From Elymus sibiricus (taxonomy: Eukaryota > Streptophyta > Magnoliopsida > Poales > Poaceae), in contig CM077666.1 of assembly GCA_039707655.1 (NCBI GenBank), positions 395,083,886-395,147,885 on the forward strand: 64,000 nt of DNA, given 5' to 3'. Positions 34,080-46,004 of the stretch are shown one piece after another. Both the position numbers and the translations under genes were made by a program. The notes below the pieces were generated by a model that saw nothing but the letters and a program-made list of their open reading frames with translations, did not search any database and was not told the DNA's origin. Numbering within the stretch: position 1 is the stretch's first letter; every line of letters starts with the position of its first letter.

Positions 34080-34870
34080 GTGCGAGACGTAGCCAGCCGG
34101 TGCTGGGTTGCCTCTCGATGAACAGTGCCCATTGCTATCGCGCGCGCGATACACGTAGAATGAGTCGAGACTTGAATCAATTGAGCCAGTTGGTTGGCCT
34201 TGGATGAACAGTCCCGTTGCTGCCGCCCGCTCGTATGCCCCACCCCAGCCGGTGGGTTGGCTGTGGATGAACAGTACCCTGGCCATGTGAAGGTGGTTGG
34301 CGCTGGATTAACAGGACCTCAAGAAGGCCGCCACACCCTAGCCGGTTGGGGGTGGATGAACAGGACCCCATGGAGGCTGGATGAACAGTAGCCGGTGGAG
34401 GCTGGAGGAAGTCAACGGTGGACGAATAGTAGCTGCTGAAGGCTGGAGGAGGTCGACCGTGGATGAACAGTAGCCCGTGGAGTCCCGTTTTGCGGTACGC
34501 CACACCCCTCCCGATGAACAGGACCCCGTTTCGACCATTGGCAATTGGGGAGAAGTCCGTTTCCTCCGTTTTGCGGTACGCTAGAGCCCTCTCGATCAAC
34601 AGGACCCCGTTTCGACTGTAGGTGGTTGAACAGAAGTCTGTTTCCTCCGTTTTGCAGTATGCCACACCCCTCCCGATGAACAGGACCCCGTTTCGACCAT
34701 AGGCGGTTGAACAGAAGGCCATTTCCTCCGTTTTGCGGTATGCCAGACCCCGAGTCAATGAACAGGACCCTGTTTCGGCTATTCCGTCCATGCCGGTTGG
34801 CTCCCGATGAAAAGGACGTGTTCTGACCCAGTCGCTTGGCTCCCATCGAACACGACACTGTTTCCTCTGT
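34080..34870 (+). repeat. Array of GATGAACAG-containing units
   Basis: Repeated GGATGAACAG(T/G) motifs, and from about 34480 a ~100-bp unit with GATGAACAGGACCCCGTTTCGACC and TTTCCTCCGTTTTGCGGTA blocks in four or five copies. Long frames on either strand are by-products of the repeat. Confidence 0.65.
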
Positions 34871-35286
34871 CCCGACCCAGCAGATTGGCTGCCAATGAAC
34901 GGGAGGCCGTTGCTACCATCCGTTGCCTCTCTCCATGTACATGAGCCCTGGCCGTACGTATGCGCAAGTACGCATTTGAGACCCTGCCCGTATATGTACA
35001 TACGTGGCCATATTTTTTATTGTGTGGCTATATGTACATGTACACGATTTAGACGGGGCTGCCTGAACTACTACGTCGGGGGCTCTACTACGGCACATGC
35101 CGCTCCTTACACGCCCACGGTTCATCGTTGCAAAGAGACTGATCAACCAGTATGTACGTACACGTTCGCAACCAGACAGACAACGCTATGTACGCTATTT
35201 TGACCGGGTGGGTCCCAGCTGTCAGGGAGGATAAGGAGGCACTTCCTTGCGTGTGAAGCTATAGCTGGTGGGTCCCAGCTGTCAGG

Positions 35287-37028
35287 TGATGGAAATATGC
35301 CCTAGAGGCAATAATAAAGTTGTTATTATTTTATATTTCCTTGTTCATGATAAAGGTTTATTATTCATGCTAGAATTGTATTGACCGGAAACTTAAATAC
35401 ATATGTGAATACATAAACAAATACCGTGTCCCTAGTGAGCCTCTACTAGACTAGCTCGTTGATCAAATATGGTTCAGGTTTCCTAACCATAGACATGAGT
35501 TGTCATTTGATAACGGGATCACATCATTAGGAGAATGATGTGATGGACAAGACCCACCCGTTAGCTTAGCATATGATCGTTCTGTTTATTGCTACTACTT
35601 TCTTGAATGTCAAATACATGTTCCTCAGACCATGAGATCATGCAACTCCCGGATACCGAAGGAATACCTTGTGTGCTATCAAACGTCACAACGTAAGTGG
35701 GTGATCATAAAGATGCTCTACAGGTATCTCCAAAGATGTCCATTGAGTTGGCATGGATCGAGACTGGGATTTGTCACTTCGTGTTTCGGAGAGGTATCTC
35801 TGGGCCCTCTCGGTAATGCACATCATAAGAAGCTTGCAAGCAAAGTGACTAAGGAGTTAGTTACGAGATGATGTATTACGGAACGAGTAAAGAGACTTGC
35901 CGGTAACGAGATTGAACTAGGTATGGAGATACCGACGATCGAATCTCGGGCAAGTAACATACCGACGGACAAAGGGAATTACGTATGTTGTCATTGCGGT
36001 TCGACCGATAAGATCTTCATGGAATATGTAGGAACCAATATGAGCATCTAGGTTCCGCTATTGGTTATTGACCGGAGAGGCGTCTCGGTCATGTCTACAT
36101 CATTCCCGAACCCGTAGGGTCCGCACGCTTAACGTTTGTTGACGATATAGTGTTATATGAGTTATGTGAATTGGTAACCGAATGTTGTTCGGAATCCCGG
36201 ATGAGATCCCGGACGTCATGAGGAGTCTCAGAATGGTCGAGAGGTAAAGATTTATATATGGGAAGTCATATTTTGGGTTCCGAAAAAAGGTGCAGTTTTT
36301 TTCGGTATTGTACCGGGAAGCTTCCAGAAGGTTCCGGAGGATTCCGGAGGGGTCCGAAAGTCCACAAGTGGGTCCACCACGTCCCAAGGGCTGGCATGGG
36401 CTAAGGGGAGACACTCTGGCCTTATTGGGCTAGGAGCACCAAGTCCTCAAAAGCCCACGCAGCTAGGGAAGGAAAAAAGGGAGAGTCCTAGTAGGAATAG
36501 GATTGGACTTTGGAGTCCAAGTCCACGTGTGTACTATTCATGGTTACTGTTCACGTGGCACTATTCCTTCTACTCCAAGCCCCTACACATATATAAATAG
36601 AGGAGAGGGGGCGCCCCAAAGGACACAACATTGTCTTAGCCATGTGCGGCGCCCCCCTCCACTGTTCCGTCCCTCGGTCATATTTTCGCAGTGCTTGGGC
36701 AAAGCCCTGCGGAGATAGCATCACCATCACCGTCACCACGCCGTCGTGCTGCCGGAACTCATCCACTACCTCGCCATCTTGCTGGATCAAGAAGTTGAGA
36801 ACGTCACCGAGCTGAACATGTGCTGAACGCAGAGCTGCTGTACGTTCGGTGCTCGGTCGGTTGGATCGTGAAGTTGTTCGGCGACATCAACCGTGTTGTT
36901 CTAACGCTTCCGCTTACGGTCTACGAGGGTACGTAGACATACTCCCCCTCTCATAGCTATGCATCTCCATGGATAGATCTTGCATGTGCGTAGATTTTTT
37001 TTTGTTTTCCATGCAACGTTCCCCAACA
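35287..37028 (+). repeat. Angela-type 5' LTR
   Basis: 1742 bp. TATA box at 36590-36599 (TATATAAATA). The region after it has the GTGCTGAACGCAGAG and CTACGAGGGTACGTAGA blocks common in BARE/Angela leaders. Short open frames inside are not genes. Confidence 0.92.
36590..36599 (+). promoter_or_regulatory. TATA box of the Angela-type 5' LTR
   Basis: TATATAAATA, followed by AGAGGAGAGGGGGCG. Same site in the 3' LTR at 50353-50362. Confidence 0.75.
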
Positions 37029-37851
37029 GTGGCATCATGAGCCAGGTCTATGCGTAGATGATATGCACGAGTAGAACACAAAGAGTTGTGGGTGGTGATC
37101 GTCATACTGCTTACCACCAACGTCTTATTTTGATTCGGCGGTATTGTAAGAAGAAGCGGCCCGGACCAACCTTACACGTCCACGTACATGAGACCGGTTC
37201 CACTGACAGACATGCAACTTGTTTTGCATAAAGGTGGCTGGCGGGTGTCTGTTTCTCCTACTTTAGTTGAATCGAATTTGACTGCGGCCGGTCCTTGTTG
37301 AAGGTTAAAACAGCAAACTTGATAAATCATCATTGTGGTTTTGTGCCGTAGGTAAGAACGGTTCTTGCTAGAAGCCCGTAGCAGCCACGTAAAACTTGCA
37401 ACAACAAAGTAGAGGACGTCTAACTTGTTTTTGCAGGGTATGCTGTGATGTGATATGGTCAAGACATGATGTGATATACGTTATTGTATGAGATGATCAT
37501 GTTTTGTAATTTATCGGCAACCGGCAGGAGCCTTATGGTTGTCTCTTTATTGTATGAAATGCAAGCGCCATGTAATTGCTTTACTTTATCGCTATGCGTT
37601 AGCAATAGTTGTAGAAGCAATAGTTGGCGAGACGACCATGACGCAACGATGGAGATCAAGGTGTCGAGCCGGTGACGATGGAGATCATGACGATGCTTTG
37701 GATATGGAGATCAAAAGCACAAGATGATGGCCATATCATGTCACATATTTTGATTGCATGTGATGTTTATCCTTTATGCATCTTATTTTGCTTAGAACGG
37801 CGGTAGCATTATAAGATGATCCCTTGACTAAATTTCAAGATAAAACTGTTC
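37029..37851 (+). other. Angela-type untranslated leader
   Basis: Non-coding leader with recognisable blocks (AGAAGCGGCCCGGACC, GCCCGTAGCAGCCACGTAAAAC, ATGGAGATCAAGGTGTCG). It stops at 37851 where LARD-4 begins. The rest of the leader and the gag start are gone. Confidence 0.8.
37030..37046 (+). other. Angela-type primer binding site
   Basis: TGGCATCATGAGCCAGG one base after the 5' LTR, a variant of the tRNA-iMet site of BARE-type elements. Confidence 0.75.
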
Positions 37852-39134
37852 TGTAACACCCCAAAAATTTAATCATATTTTTTATTAAGTAAAATTTGGC
37901 CAGAAATAAAATTTTGAATTACAATAGGTCTTTTATTAATTTTTAGAGTATTTTCTAGTTTCTGTTTTCAAAAATTCTTCCCTCCACTTAGAAATTTTTG
38001 GTAAAATATTGTGGGATTTGGTAGTTGTCTTAAATCAATTAAATTATATTTTAAATAACAGTAGGAAATATTTTCATAATAAAATTTGCCCCAAAATAAT
38101 ACTTTTAATAGCATTTTTAATTTTTGAAATACCTCTGTTGCACTACAACTATTTTAATTAATTCCCTAAAAATTCCACAAAAATTATGGGAGGTCTTGTG
38201 ATGCCTACAGATCACTTTTATGCAAAAACCCATCTTGGTGTTTTGTAATTTTGAGTGAAACTACTTCTTTTCAGTTCTGCCTGTTTTGAGTTTTAACTAC
38301 AACCTATTTAAATAATTCTTCAAAAATTCTATAAAAATTTGGAGATGTCAATATAGGTATATAATTCATTTTTATGCAAAAACCAGGTTTGACCTTTGAA
38401 AATTTTGAGCAAACCATCCTCTTTTCTTTTCTGGTCCAGATTCAGTTTTGAACTGCAACCCTAATTTTTATTGCTCCAATAATTCTGCAATTAATCCCAG
38501 CTCTAGTCCTTCCTAAGAAACTCTTAAGTCCAGAAGATGAGCTCCATTTGCATCATTTAGATCCACCAAATAATTCTCTGCATTTTGAGTCCAGAACTGA
38601 AATTCTGCAAATCTTGCACTATTCACTTTCTCCTTTTGCCAAACCAACTCCAGATTCATCTGTAGCTTGGAAAGAGACGCAATTCTGCCAAGTTTCACTC
38701 CAAACAAAACCCCCTAGGTGATCCAATCAATCTGTCGAGCACTTTGTGTGCATATACTGGGCATAGCCCAACATCATCGCCGGCGCCCGAGCTCTGCCAC
38801 CCCGCAGCTGCCTCCCTTGGCTTGCTCCGCACTCCTGCTAGCCACCTGCGCCGGTCACAGCCTCCCCTGCATCTTCCTCACACCGGAGCTTTCCCCCTGG
38901 CACCGCCCTCCACCGGCCAGCGCCGCCGCCGACATGCGCCCGTCGCTGTCATCACCGCCCCGAGCCACCTGGCCACCTTGCGAGCCAATCAGCTCACCTA
39001 TGGACGGTGGCCTCTTCCGCAAGCCTGCCCACGTCGCACCGACCCTCACCGGCCACTCAACCACCTCGACGGCGCCATAATGGCCGCCCGCCGTCGTGCC
39101 TTCCTTGGAAAGCCACGGCACCGCCTTACTCCGC

Positions 39135-39144
39135 CTATATAAAG
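39135..39144 (+). promoter_or_regulatory. TATA box of the LARD-4 5' LTR
   Basis: CTATATAAAG in GC-rich sequence, identical in LTR2 (44153-44162). Confidence 0.7.
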
Positions 39145-41389
39145 CTCCCCGGAGCTCGCTATGCATCGGCATCACACTCCCCTCTTCCCCCTGAGCCCCC
39201 TTAAGTAGCCAAGCAACCGGGGAAGGTCGTCTTCCTCGATTCCGGCAGGTTTCGGCCGCCGCCCTCGCCGGTTAAATCCGATGCAGCCAGAGCTTTCCCA
39301 CCTCCATTCTCTGCACCAGAAGAACCCTCGCGGTCCCGCAAACCCTTTCCCCCTCCCAATTTCACTCGGGAGCCACCGTAGGCGAGGACCCCTTCCTGCC
39401 CGACGCCGCCGTCCGCCGAGGGCCTCGTCGCCGGCGACTCCTTCCACCCCGGCTTCCATGACGGGTACCGGAAGAACGGCCCCAAACTCCTGAGCACAAC
39501 GGTGGTCGCGGCTACCCGAACGGTGCTGCTGTTCGCCGGCGGCGATCGCCGGAGCAACGCCTCCGTTCTGTCGAGGAGAGAAGGGGCGCGCGGCTGACCA
39601 GTCAAACCTGACTGGTGGGCCCGCGGGACCCACTCGTCAGCGTCTGGAGTTCACGGCCCGCGGCTGTTAGTGAAGGCGTAATTTGGTGGATACGCTTTCA
39701 TCTTCGGGACACGTATCTAAGGGATACGTCTTCGACGTCTTCGGTCCCTGCACGCGGCTGATCAACTGGGCTCGGCCCAACAGCGCTTCTCGGCTAAGCA
39801 ACGCTCAGGGCGATTCTCTGTTCCTTCTCTTTTTCTTTTACCAGTGAGATTCAAATAATTCTACAGCAGTCATTTTACACCCAAATTCGATGATTCAAAT
39901 TTATATATATTCCTAAATTCATGCTATGTTAATATAAATAGGGTGAACATTTTTCTAGGTTCTGTCCCTACTGGATAATTTTTTTAAATTGTCCATTTCT
40001 TTATTATTTCCAGATTATAAATTTCATAAGTAATTAATATATACTCCAAATAAATTAATTCCTTTTTCTGTAATTCATAATTTTTCATCTAGTTTATTTT
40101 AGTATTTATTCCAAAATTTTCCAAGCAACTTTATAGCACTGTTTTTGCTTTATGTGGTGATTTCATATATTTTGGAAAAATAGGAAATGGAGTGGAGATA
40201 TTTTTCTTGCAAAATTTTGATGTGACCAGCACCACTGCATGCTCAAGGCAAGCATCTTGAACACTTGATATGGTGATTGCGTGTATGATTATTTGCATGA
40301 ATAAGTAGATCATAAGTATGGTAATTTTTATTAAAACTTGCTTATGGCTATTTTTGCATGCATGATCACATGTGAGCATTACATAATCAACAAAGCATGA
40401 TGTTGAGCAAACTTGATTATTTTCACTTGTCATATATGCCTGTGTTAGTTTGGACTAAACTGCAGAAAGGACTCAGTCACGAGTAACGTGACCGTGGGAT
40501 TGAATTCTCGTGATGACGAGAATGATTAGTGAGGCATGTTGGAACATGCTAGGTGGTGACCCTGTTGGGTACCACCGAGGATATATGATGTGCCGGTGGG
40601 CACGGGTCACGTTGACACGGTGGTGTCACGATGACAGATAAGAGTATACTGGTTATATTAACAGACCTCCTGAGTCGACCGTAGATCGAGTCTTGTTCCG
40701 GTAACCCCCATACTTGTTTCGTGCTGCCACGAGTCTTCCCGTGAGGGAAGTATGGTTTAGTAAGTTGATAACCCCTTTCCGTGCACACACCGTACAGAGG
40801 GCCATGAAGGGGGTTCCCACCGATCGGGGGCTAAATCCCAGCCATCATGGTCTGGGGGCATGGGTGTATCCGGTCTGGGACCGAGAGGGGAGGCCACCCC
40901 TTGGAATCGGCGCGTATGAATAGTGATCCCATGCAGAACGTGGTTTACCCCGTCTTAGAGTTTATCTGGACAGATGCCGAGGGTGATTCCGACCATCTGG
41001 AAGTTAAACTGGTATGTGCTGGTCAGGTGTGTTGCAACCCAAAGACCGTAATGGGAATTAGCCAGTACCGTGGTGCTGACTAAAGAAATCCTTTACTTGT
41101 GGGTAAAGAGTGCACCCTCTGCAGAGTTTATATCTATTCGAATAGCCGTGTCCGCGGTTAAGGACTACAGTCTGGGATGGGTCAAGTGTCGGTCTTAGAG
41201 TCGGTCTCCGGAGGAAAATAATTAAATTGTGCATGAATTATATTGCAGTATGATTATTACTACTGATATGATCATAGATTTCTGATGATACGATTAATAT
41301 TGTTTTTATTGCAAGAATGAATAATATTGTGGACTAACCCTTCTCTCTTATTTTATTTTTCTGAGTGTCTCATGGGCTGGCTAGACTAC

Positions 41390-41720
41390 CCGGGCACTCT
41401 TTTATTTTTAAGACCACTCTGTGGCGTCTCGTGGGACTTCTCGCGTGGACACCCGTTTGGCATTTCTCTTCAAGACCTACCGTGGTGTCACTTGACGCCC
41501 GACCGGCATTTCTTTTCAAGTCCTCTCTGTGGCGTCTCTCGAGTTCTCGGATGGTAGCGTCCGATTCTCTTGTAGACACCCGTTTGGCATTTCTTTTCAA
41601 GACCTCTCGTGGCGTCGCTTGAGTTAATGGGCGGTCTGTCTCGCCCGATACTCTTTTAGACACCCGATTGGCATTTCTTTTATATTTCCTTTTGGATTCT
41701 TGGGCGGTCTGGTCTCGCCC
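41390..41720 (+). repeat. Tandem repeat in the LARD-4 5' LTR
   Basis: Units of about 70 bp containing TGGCATTTCTTTTCAAGACC, CGTGGCGTC and a GTTCTCGGGTGG-like segment. The equivalent part of LTR2 has been deleted. Confidence 0.6.
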
Positions 41721-42292
41721 GATTTTCCATTAACTTTATTTGTTTGTCACTAACATTTAATTTACTCTTACTTCTGCATATGCTACTGCTTATCATGCCA
41801 TAGTTTAATTTCAGTCATCATATGCATATCATTTAACCCAGCATGAGCATATAGTTTAACTCATCATAATCATATGCATTCGGTATATCTTTTGTTCTTG
41901 ATGTTTGCGAGTACATTCAAACGTACTCACTGGCTTGTCCCTGGCTATTGGCTTGGCCAGATTTATTGCGAGGAGAGGAGCGTAACGACGACAGCCCCGG
42001 AAACTAGGCAGCGGAGATAGCAGCCTCGCAAAGATAGGAGTTATCCAGGTCAGATGTTCCTGTGGGAAAATGGAGTCCCATAGACGCTGATGATCCGCAG
42101 ATCGCTCTCGCCATCAACCACTAGAAACTTTTGTTGTACTCATGGACCAGAATGGTCTTGTACTACATGTTTGTATCTTGCTTGGAATATCTGTATCAAG
42201 ACTGTGTCTCATCAGCTAACAGTAATCCTGGGACTGGTGAGCACAAGGACCATTTGCTGGGAAATTAATATCCCGGAAATCCGGTCCTGGCA

Positions 42293-42869
42293 ACCTTGGT
42301 ATCAGAGCCAGGCTGACCATTGGCTAATCCTATCTTAGCCTGGTCACTATCCCTAGGTTTCCACACCATTCACATCTTTTCCTGTCCATAACCAAGCCTA
42401 TCTCATCCGAATAGCCTACACAGTGGCCAGCCGACACCTTTTGGCAATCGGTGCCCAACCTACCAGCCCTGTCCATAGGCCGTGTGCCTGTGACCAGCAC
42501 CCGAGTTGTCCCATCCACAATCGTGCGATGGAAGACTCTGCTGGCTTATAAAGGAAGCCTTGCCCCAATTTAGCACATCACAGCCTCACTCTTAGTTCGA
42601 TATCCAACCACCAAGATGCCTGGCCCCATCGTTTGCAACGAGACCCCGTAGATTTTACCTTCGATCCATAGACGGTTATGAGCGTGATTGCTGATGCATC
42701 CAACTCTTATTTTTGTGACGCAATTTTTGCGATGTAGTTTAGGACGTATGTTATAAGTGCATTGCTATGCTTGCATTCTGTCTAATTTTTGTTTGTTGTG
42801 GTATGCATTTAATTCTTCTGCCCTTAACAAATCTCGAGGACGAGATTTTTTCCCAAGGAGGGTAGAGTT
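42293..42869 (+). other. LARD-4 interior, 577 bp
   Basis: Holds little more than the priming signals: primer binding site TGGTATCAGAGCCAGGCTGACC (42297-42318), a TATAAAGGAAGCC stretch, an 11-codon ORF (42616-42651, MPGPIVCNETP) that looks like a gag start cut short, then the hairpin AAATCTCG-AGGA-CGAGATTT (42829-42848) and the polypurine tract CCCAAGGAGGGTAGAG before LTR2. Everything between leader and 3' signals is missing compared with other LARDs. Confidence 0.8.
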
Positions 42870-45292
42870 TGTAACACCCCAAAAATTTAATCATATTTTT
42901 TATTAAGTAAAATTTGGCCAGAAATAAAATTTTGAATTACAATAGGTCTTTTATTAATTTTTAGAGTATTTTCTAGTTTCTGTTTTCAAAAATTCTTCCC
43001 TCCACTTAGAAATTTTTGGTAAAATATTGTGGGATTTGGTAGTTGTCTTAAATCAATTAAATTATATTTTAAATAATAGTAGGAAATATTTTCATAATAA
43101 AATTTGCCCCAAAATAATACTTTTAATAACATTTTTAATTTTTGAAATACCTCTGTTGCACTACAACTATTTTAATTAATTCCCTAAAAATTCCAAAAAA
43201 ATTATTGGAGGTCTTGTGATGCCTACAGATCACTTTTATGCAAAAACCCATATTGGTGTTTTGTAATTTTGAGTGAAACTACTTCTTTTCAGTTCTGCCT
43301 GTTTTGAGTTTTAACTACAACCTATTTAAATAATTCTTCAAAAATTCTATAAAAATTTGGAGATGTCAATATAGGTATATAATTCATTTTTATGCAAAAA
43401 CCAGGCTTGACCTTTGAAAATTTTGCGCAAACCATCCTCTTTTCTTTTCTGGTCCAGATTCAGTTTTGAACTGCAACCCTAATTTTTATTGCTCCAATAA
43501 TTCTGCAATTAATCCCAGCTCTAGTCCTTCCTAAGAAACTCTTAAGTCCAGAAGATGAGCTCCATTTGCATCATTTAGATCCACCAAATAATTCTCTGCA
43601 TTTTGAGTCCAGAACTGAAATTCTGCAAATCTTGCACTATTCACTTTCTCCTTTTGCCAAACCAACTCCACATTCATCTGTAGCTTGGAAAGAGACGCAA
43701 TTCTACCAAGTTTCACTCCAAACAAAACCCCCTAGGTGATCCAATCAATCTGTCGAGCACTTTGTGTGCATATACTGGGCATAGCCCAACATCATCGCCG
43801 ACGCCCGAGCTCTGCCACCCCGCAGCTGCCTCCCTTAGCTTGCTCCGCACTCCTGCTAGCCACCTGCGCCGGTCACAGCCTCCCCTGCATCTTCCTCACA
43901 CCGGAGCTTTCCCCCTGGCACCGCCCTCCACCGGCCAGCGCTGCCACCGACATGCGCCCGTCGCTGTCATCACCGCCCCGAGCCACCTGGCCACCTTGCG
44001 AGCCAATCAGCTCACCTATGGACGGTGGCCTCTTCCGCAAGCCTGCCCACGTCGCACCGACCCTCACCGGCCACTCAACCACCTCGACGGCGCCATAATG
44101 GCCGCCCGCCGTCGTGCCTTCCTTGGAAAGCCATGGCACCGCCTTACTCCGCCTATATAAAGCTCCCCGGAGCTCGCTATGCATCGGCATCACACTCCCC
44201 TCTTCCCCCTGAGCCCCCTTAAGTAGCCAAGCAACCGGGGAAGGTCGTCTTCCTCGATTCCGGCAGGTTTCGGCCGCCGCCCTCGCCGGTTAAATCCGAT
44301 GCAGCCAGAGCTTTCCCACCTCCATTCTCTGCACCAGAAGCACCCTCGCGGTCCCGCAAACCCTTTCCCCCTCCCAATTTCACTCGGGAGCCACCGTAGG
44401 CGAGGACCCCTTCCTGCCCGACGCCGCCGTCCGCCGAGGGCCTCGTCGCCGGCGACTCCTTCCACCCCGGCTTCCATGACGGGTACCGGAAGAACGGCCC
44501 CAAACTCCTGAGCACAACGGTGGTCGCGGCTACCCGAACGGTGCTGCTGTTCGCCGGCGGCGATCGCCGGAGCTCCGCCTCCGTTCTGTCGAGGAGAGAA
44601 GGGGCGCGCGGCTGACCAGTCAAACCTGACTAGTGGGCCCGCGGGACCCACTCGTCAGCGTCTGGAGTTCACGGCCCGCGGCTGTTAGTGAAGGCGTAAT
44701 TTGGTGGATACGCTTTCATCTCCGGGACACGTATCTACTGGATACGTCTTCGACGTCTTCGGTCCCTGCACGCGGCTGATCAACTGGGCTCGGCCCAACA
44801 GCGCTTCTCGGCTAAGCAACGCTCAGGGCGATTCTCTGTTCCTTCTCTTTTTCTTTTACCAGTGAGATTCAAATAATTCCACAGCAGTCATTTTACACCC
44901 AAATTCGATGATTCAAATTTATATATATTACTAAATTCATGCTCTGTTAATATAAATAGGGTGAACATTTTTCTAGGTTCTGTCCCTACTGGATATTTTT
45001 TTTAAATTGTCCATTTCTTTATTATTTCCATATTAGAAATTTCATAAGTAATTAATATATACTCCAAATAAATTAATTCCTTTTTCTGTAATTCATAATT
45101 TTTCATCTAGTTTATTTTAGTATTTATTCCAAAATTTTCCAAGCAACTTTATAGCACTGTTTTTGCTTTATGTGGTGATTTCATATATTTTGGAAAAATA
45201 GGAAATGGAGTGGAGATATTTTTCTTGCAAAATTTTGATGTGACCAGCACCACTGCATGCTCAAGGCAAGCATCTTGAACACTTGATATGGT
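42870..45292 (+). repeat. LARD-4 3' LTR, truncated
   Basis: Matches 37852-40274 without net length change. Its end, GATATGGT, joins Angela coding sequence (AACAAAACC...) with no trace of the missing 2 kb. Confidence 0.88.
44153..44162 (+). promoter_or_regulatory. TATA box of the LARD-4 3' LTR
   Basis: CTATATAAAG, identical to the copy in LTR1. It points toward the Angela gag-pol remnant starting 1.1 kb downstream. Confidence 0.65.
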
Positions 45293-45631
45293 TAACAAAA
45301 CCACTAGTTTCAAGAAAAAGGGCAAGGGAAAGAAGGGGAACTTCAAGAAGAACGGCAAGCAAGTTGCCGCTCCCACGAAGAAACCCAAAGCTGGACCCAG
45401 GCCTAAAACAGAGTGCTTCTACTGCAAAGGGACTGGTCACTGGAAGCGGAACTGCCCCAAGTATTTGGCAGATAAGAAGGATGGCAAAGTGAGCAAAGGT
45501 ATATTTGATATACATGTTATTGATGTGTTCCTCACTAATGCTCGCAGTAGCGCCTGGGTATTTGATACTGGTTCGGTTGCTCATATTTGTAACTCGAAAT
45601 AGGAGCTACAGAATAAGCGAAGATTGGCTAA
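45293..45631 (+). pseudogene. gag: Angela-type gag zinc knuckle and protease start
   Basis: A basic Lys/Gly-rich stretch is followed by one zinc knuckle CFYCKGTGHWKRNC (C-x2-C-x4-H-x4-C, nucleic-acid binding) and the protease active site WVFDTGSVAHIC (D-T-G). The N-terminal gag (capsid) is deleted at 45292. An in-frame TAG at 45600-45602 follows HICNSK, where related elements have Gln, consistent with a CAG-to-TAG change. The frame then runs into the hAT-like insertion at 45632-45640 and resumes as LTMRVGNG beyond it. Confidence 0.85.
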
Positions 45632-45639
45632 GGATGAGG

Positions 45640-46004
45640 TAAACCTGGGCATGGGCAGCCCGGCCCGACGACCCGGCCCAAGCCCGGCCCGAAAAACCCG
45701 GGCCAGGCCGGGCCGGGCCTGTCATTCGGGCCGGGCTCGGGCCTCGTTTTCTAGCCCGAGAGATAGTTCGGGCCGGGCTCGGGCTTTGCTTTTTCAAGAT
45801 TTCGGGTCGGGCTTTCGGGCTTCGGGCCGGGCTTGCACGTGTAACTGCTAGAAAATGGCATTCGGGCCGGGCTTCGGGCCGGGCTCAGGCTTAGAAAAAG
45901 AGAAAAGCCCGGGCTTCGGGCCGGGCTCGGGCTTGGGATTTTGAAGTCGGGCTTTTCAAAGCCCGGCCCGAAACCCGGTCCGGCCCGGCAAATGCTCAGG
46001 TTTA
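45640..46004 (+). mobile_element. hAT-like foldback element rich in GGCCCG
   Basis: 365 bp with terminal inverted repeats (left TAAACCTGGGCATGGGC, right end complement TAAACCTGAGCATTTGCC) and an 8-bp flanking duplication GGATGAGG/GGATGAGT (45632-45639, 46005-46012). The interior is made of many CGGGCCGGGCTCGGGC-type repeats in both orientations and could fold on itself. No ORF. The 8-bp duplication and TGGGCA subterminal motif fit non-autonomous hAT elements. It interrupts the Angela protease frame exactly. Confidence 0.7.

Larger units (their letters stand above)
37852..42292 (+). repeat. LARD-4 5' LTR (4441 bp)
   Basis: Starts TGTAACACCCC, ends TCCTGGCA. AT-rich first kilobase, GC-rich block with TATA box at 39135-39144, and in plus orientation the signals CTCTGCAGAG (41117-41126), TATTCGAATA (41135-41144) and GAGTAC-8-GTACTC (41909-41928). 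A local repeat of GACACCCGTTTGGCATTTC-like units with CGTGGCGTC lies at 41390-41720 (four or five copies). Confidence 0.85.
37852..45292 (+). mobile_element. LARD-4: long-LTR element with 577-bp interior, 3' LTR truncated
   Basis: Plus-strand element within the Angela-type element. LTR1 37852-42292 (4441 bp), iMet-type primer binding site 42297-42318, interior 42293-42869, polypurine tract, LTR2 42870-45292. LTR2 stops after 2423 bp, at the position matching 40274 of LTR1, and is followed directly by Angela zinc-knuckle sequence, so one deletion removed 2.0 kb of LTR2 together with the Angela leader end and gag N-terminus. LTR copies differ by about 1.1% by hand count. No target duplication can be expected. 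Confidence 0.85.

Noticed and set aside
34177..35001. 274-codon minus-strand frame with repeated RKTEE/RNGVLFI-like blocks, considered as a repeat protein
   Set aside because: It follows exactly the ~100-bp DNA array of the CACTA-like element and changes with it. No start or domain supports it, and other frames are equally open.
35632..35871. 79-codon ORF duplicated at 49395-49634 as a conserved small gene
   Set aside because: It is inside both Angela LTRs; identity is due to the LTR pair, and the frame is not a known product.
38718..39633. Open frames on both strands repeated at 43736-44651 as possible paired genes
   Set aside because: These are the two copies of the LARD-4 LTR; the duplication comes from the LTR structure.
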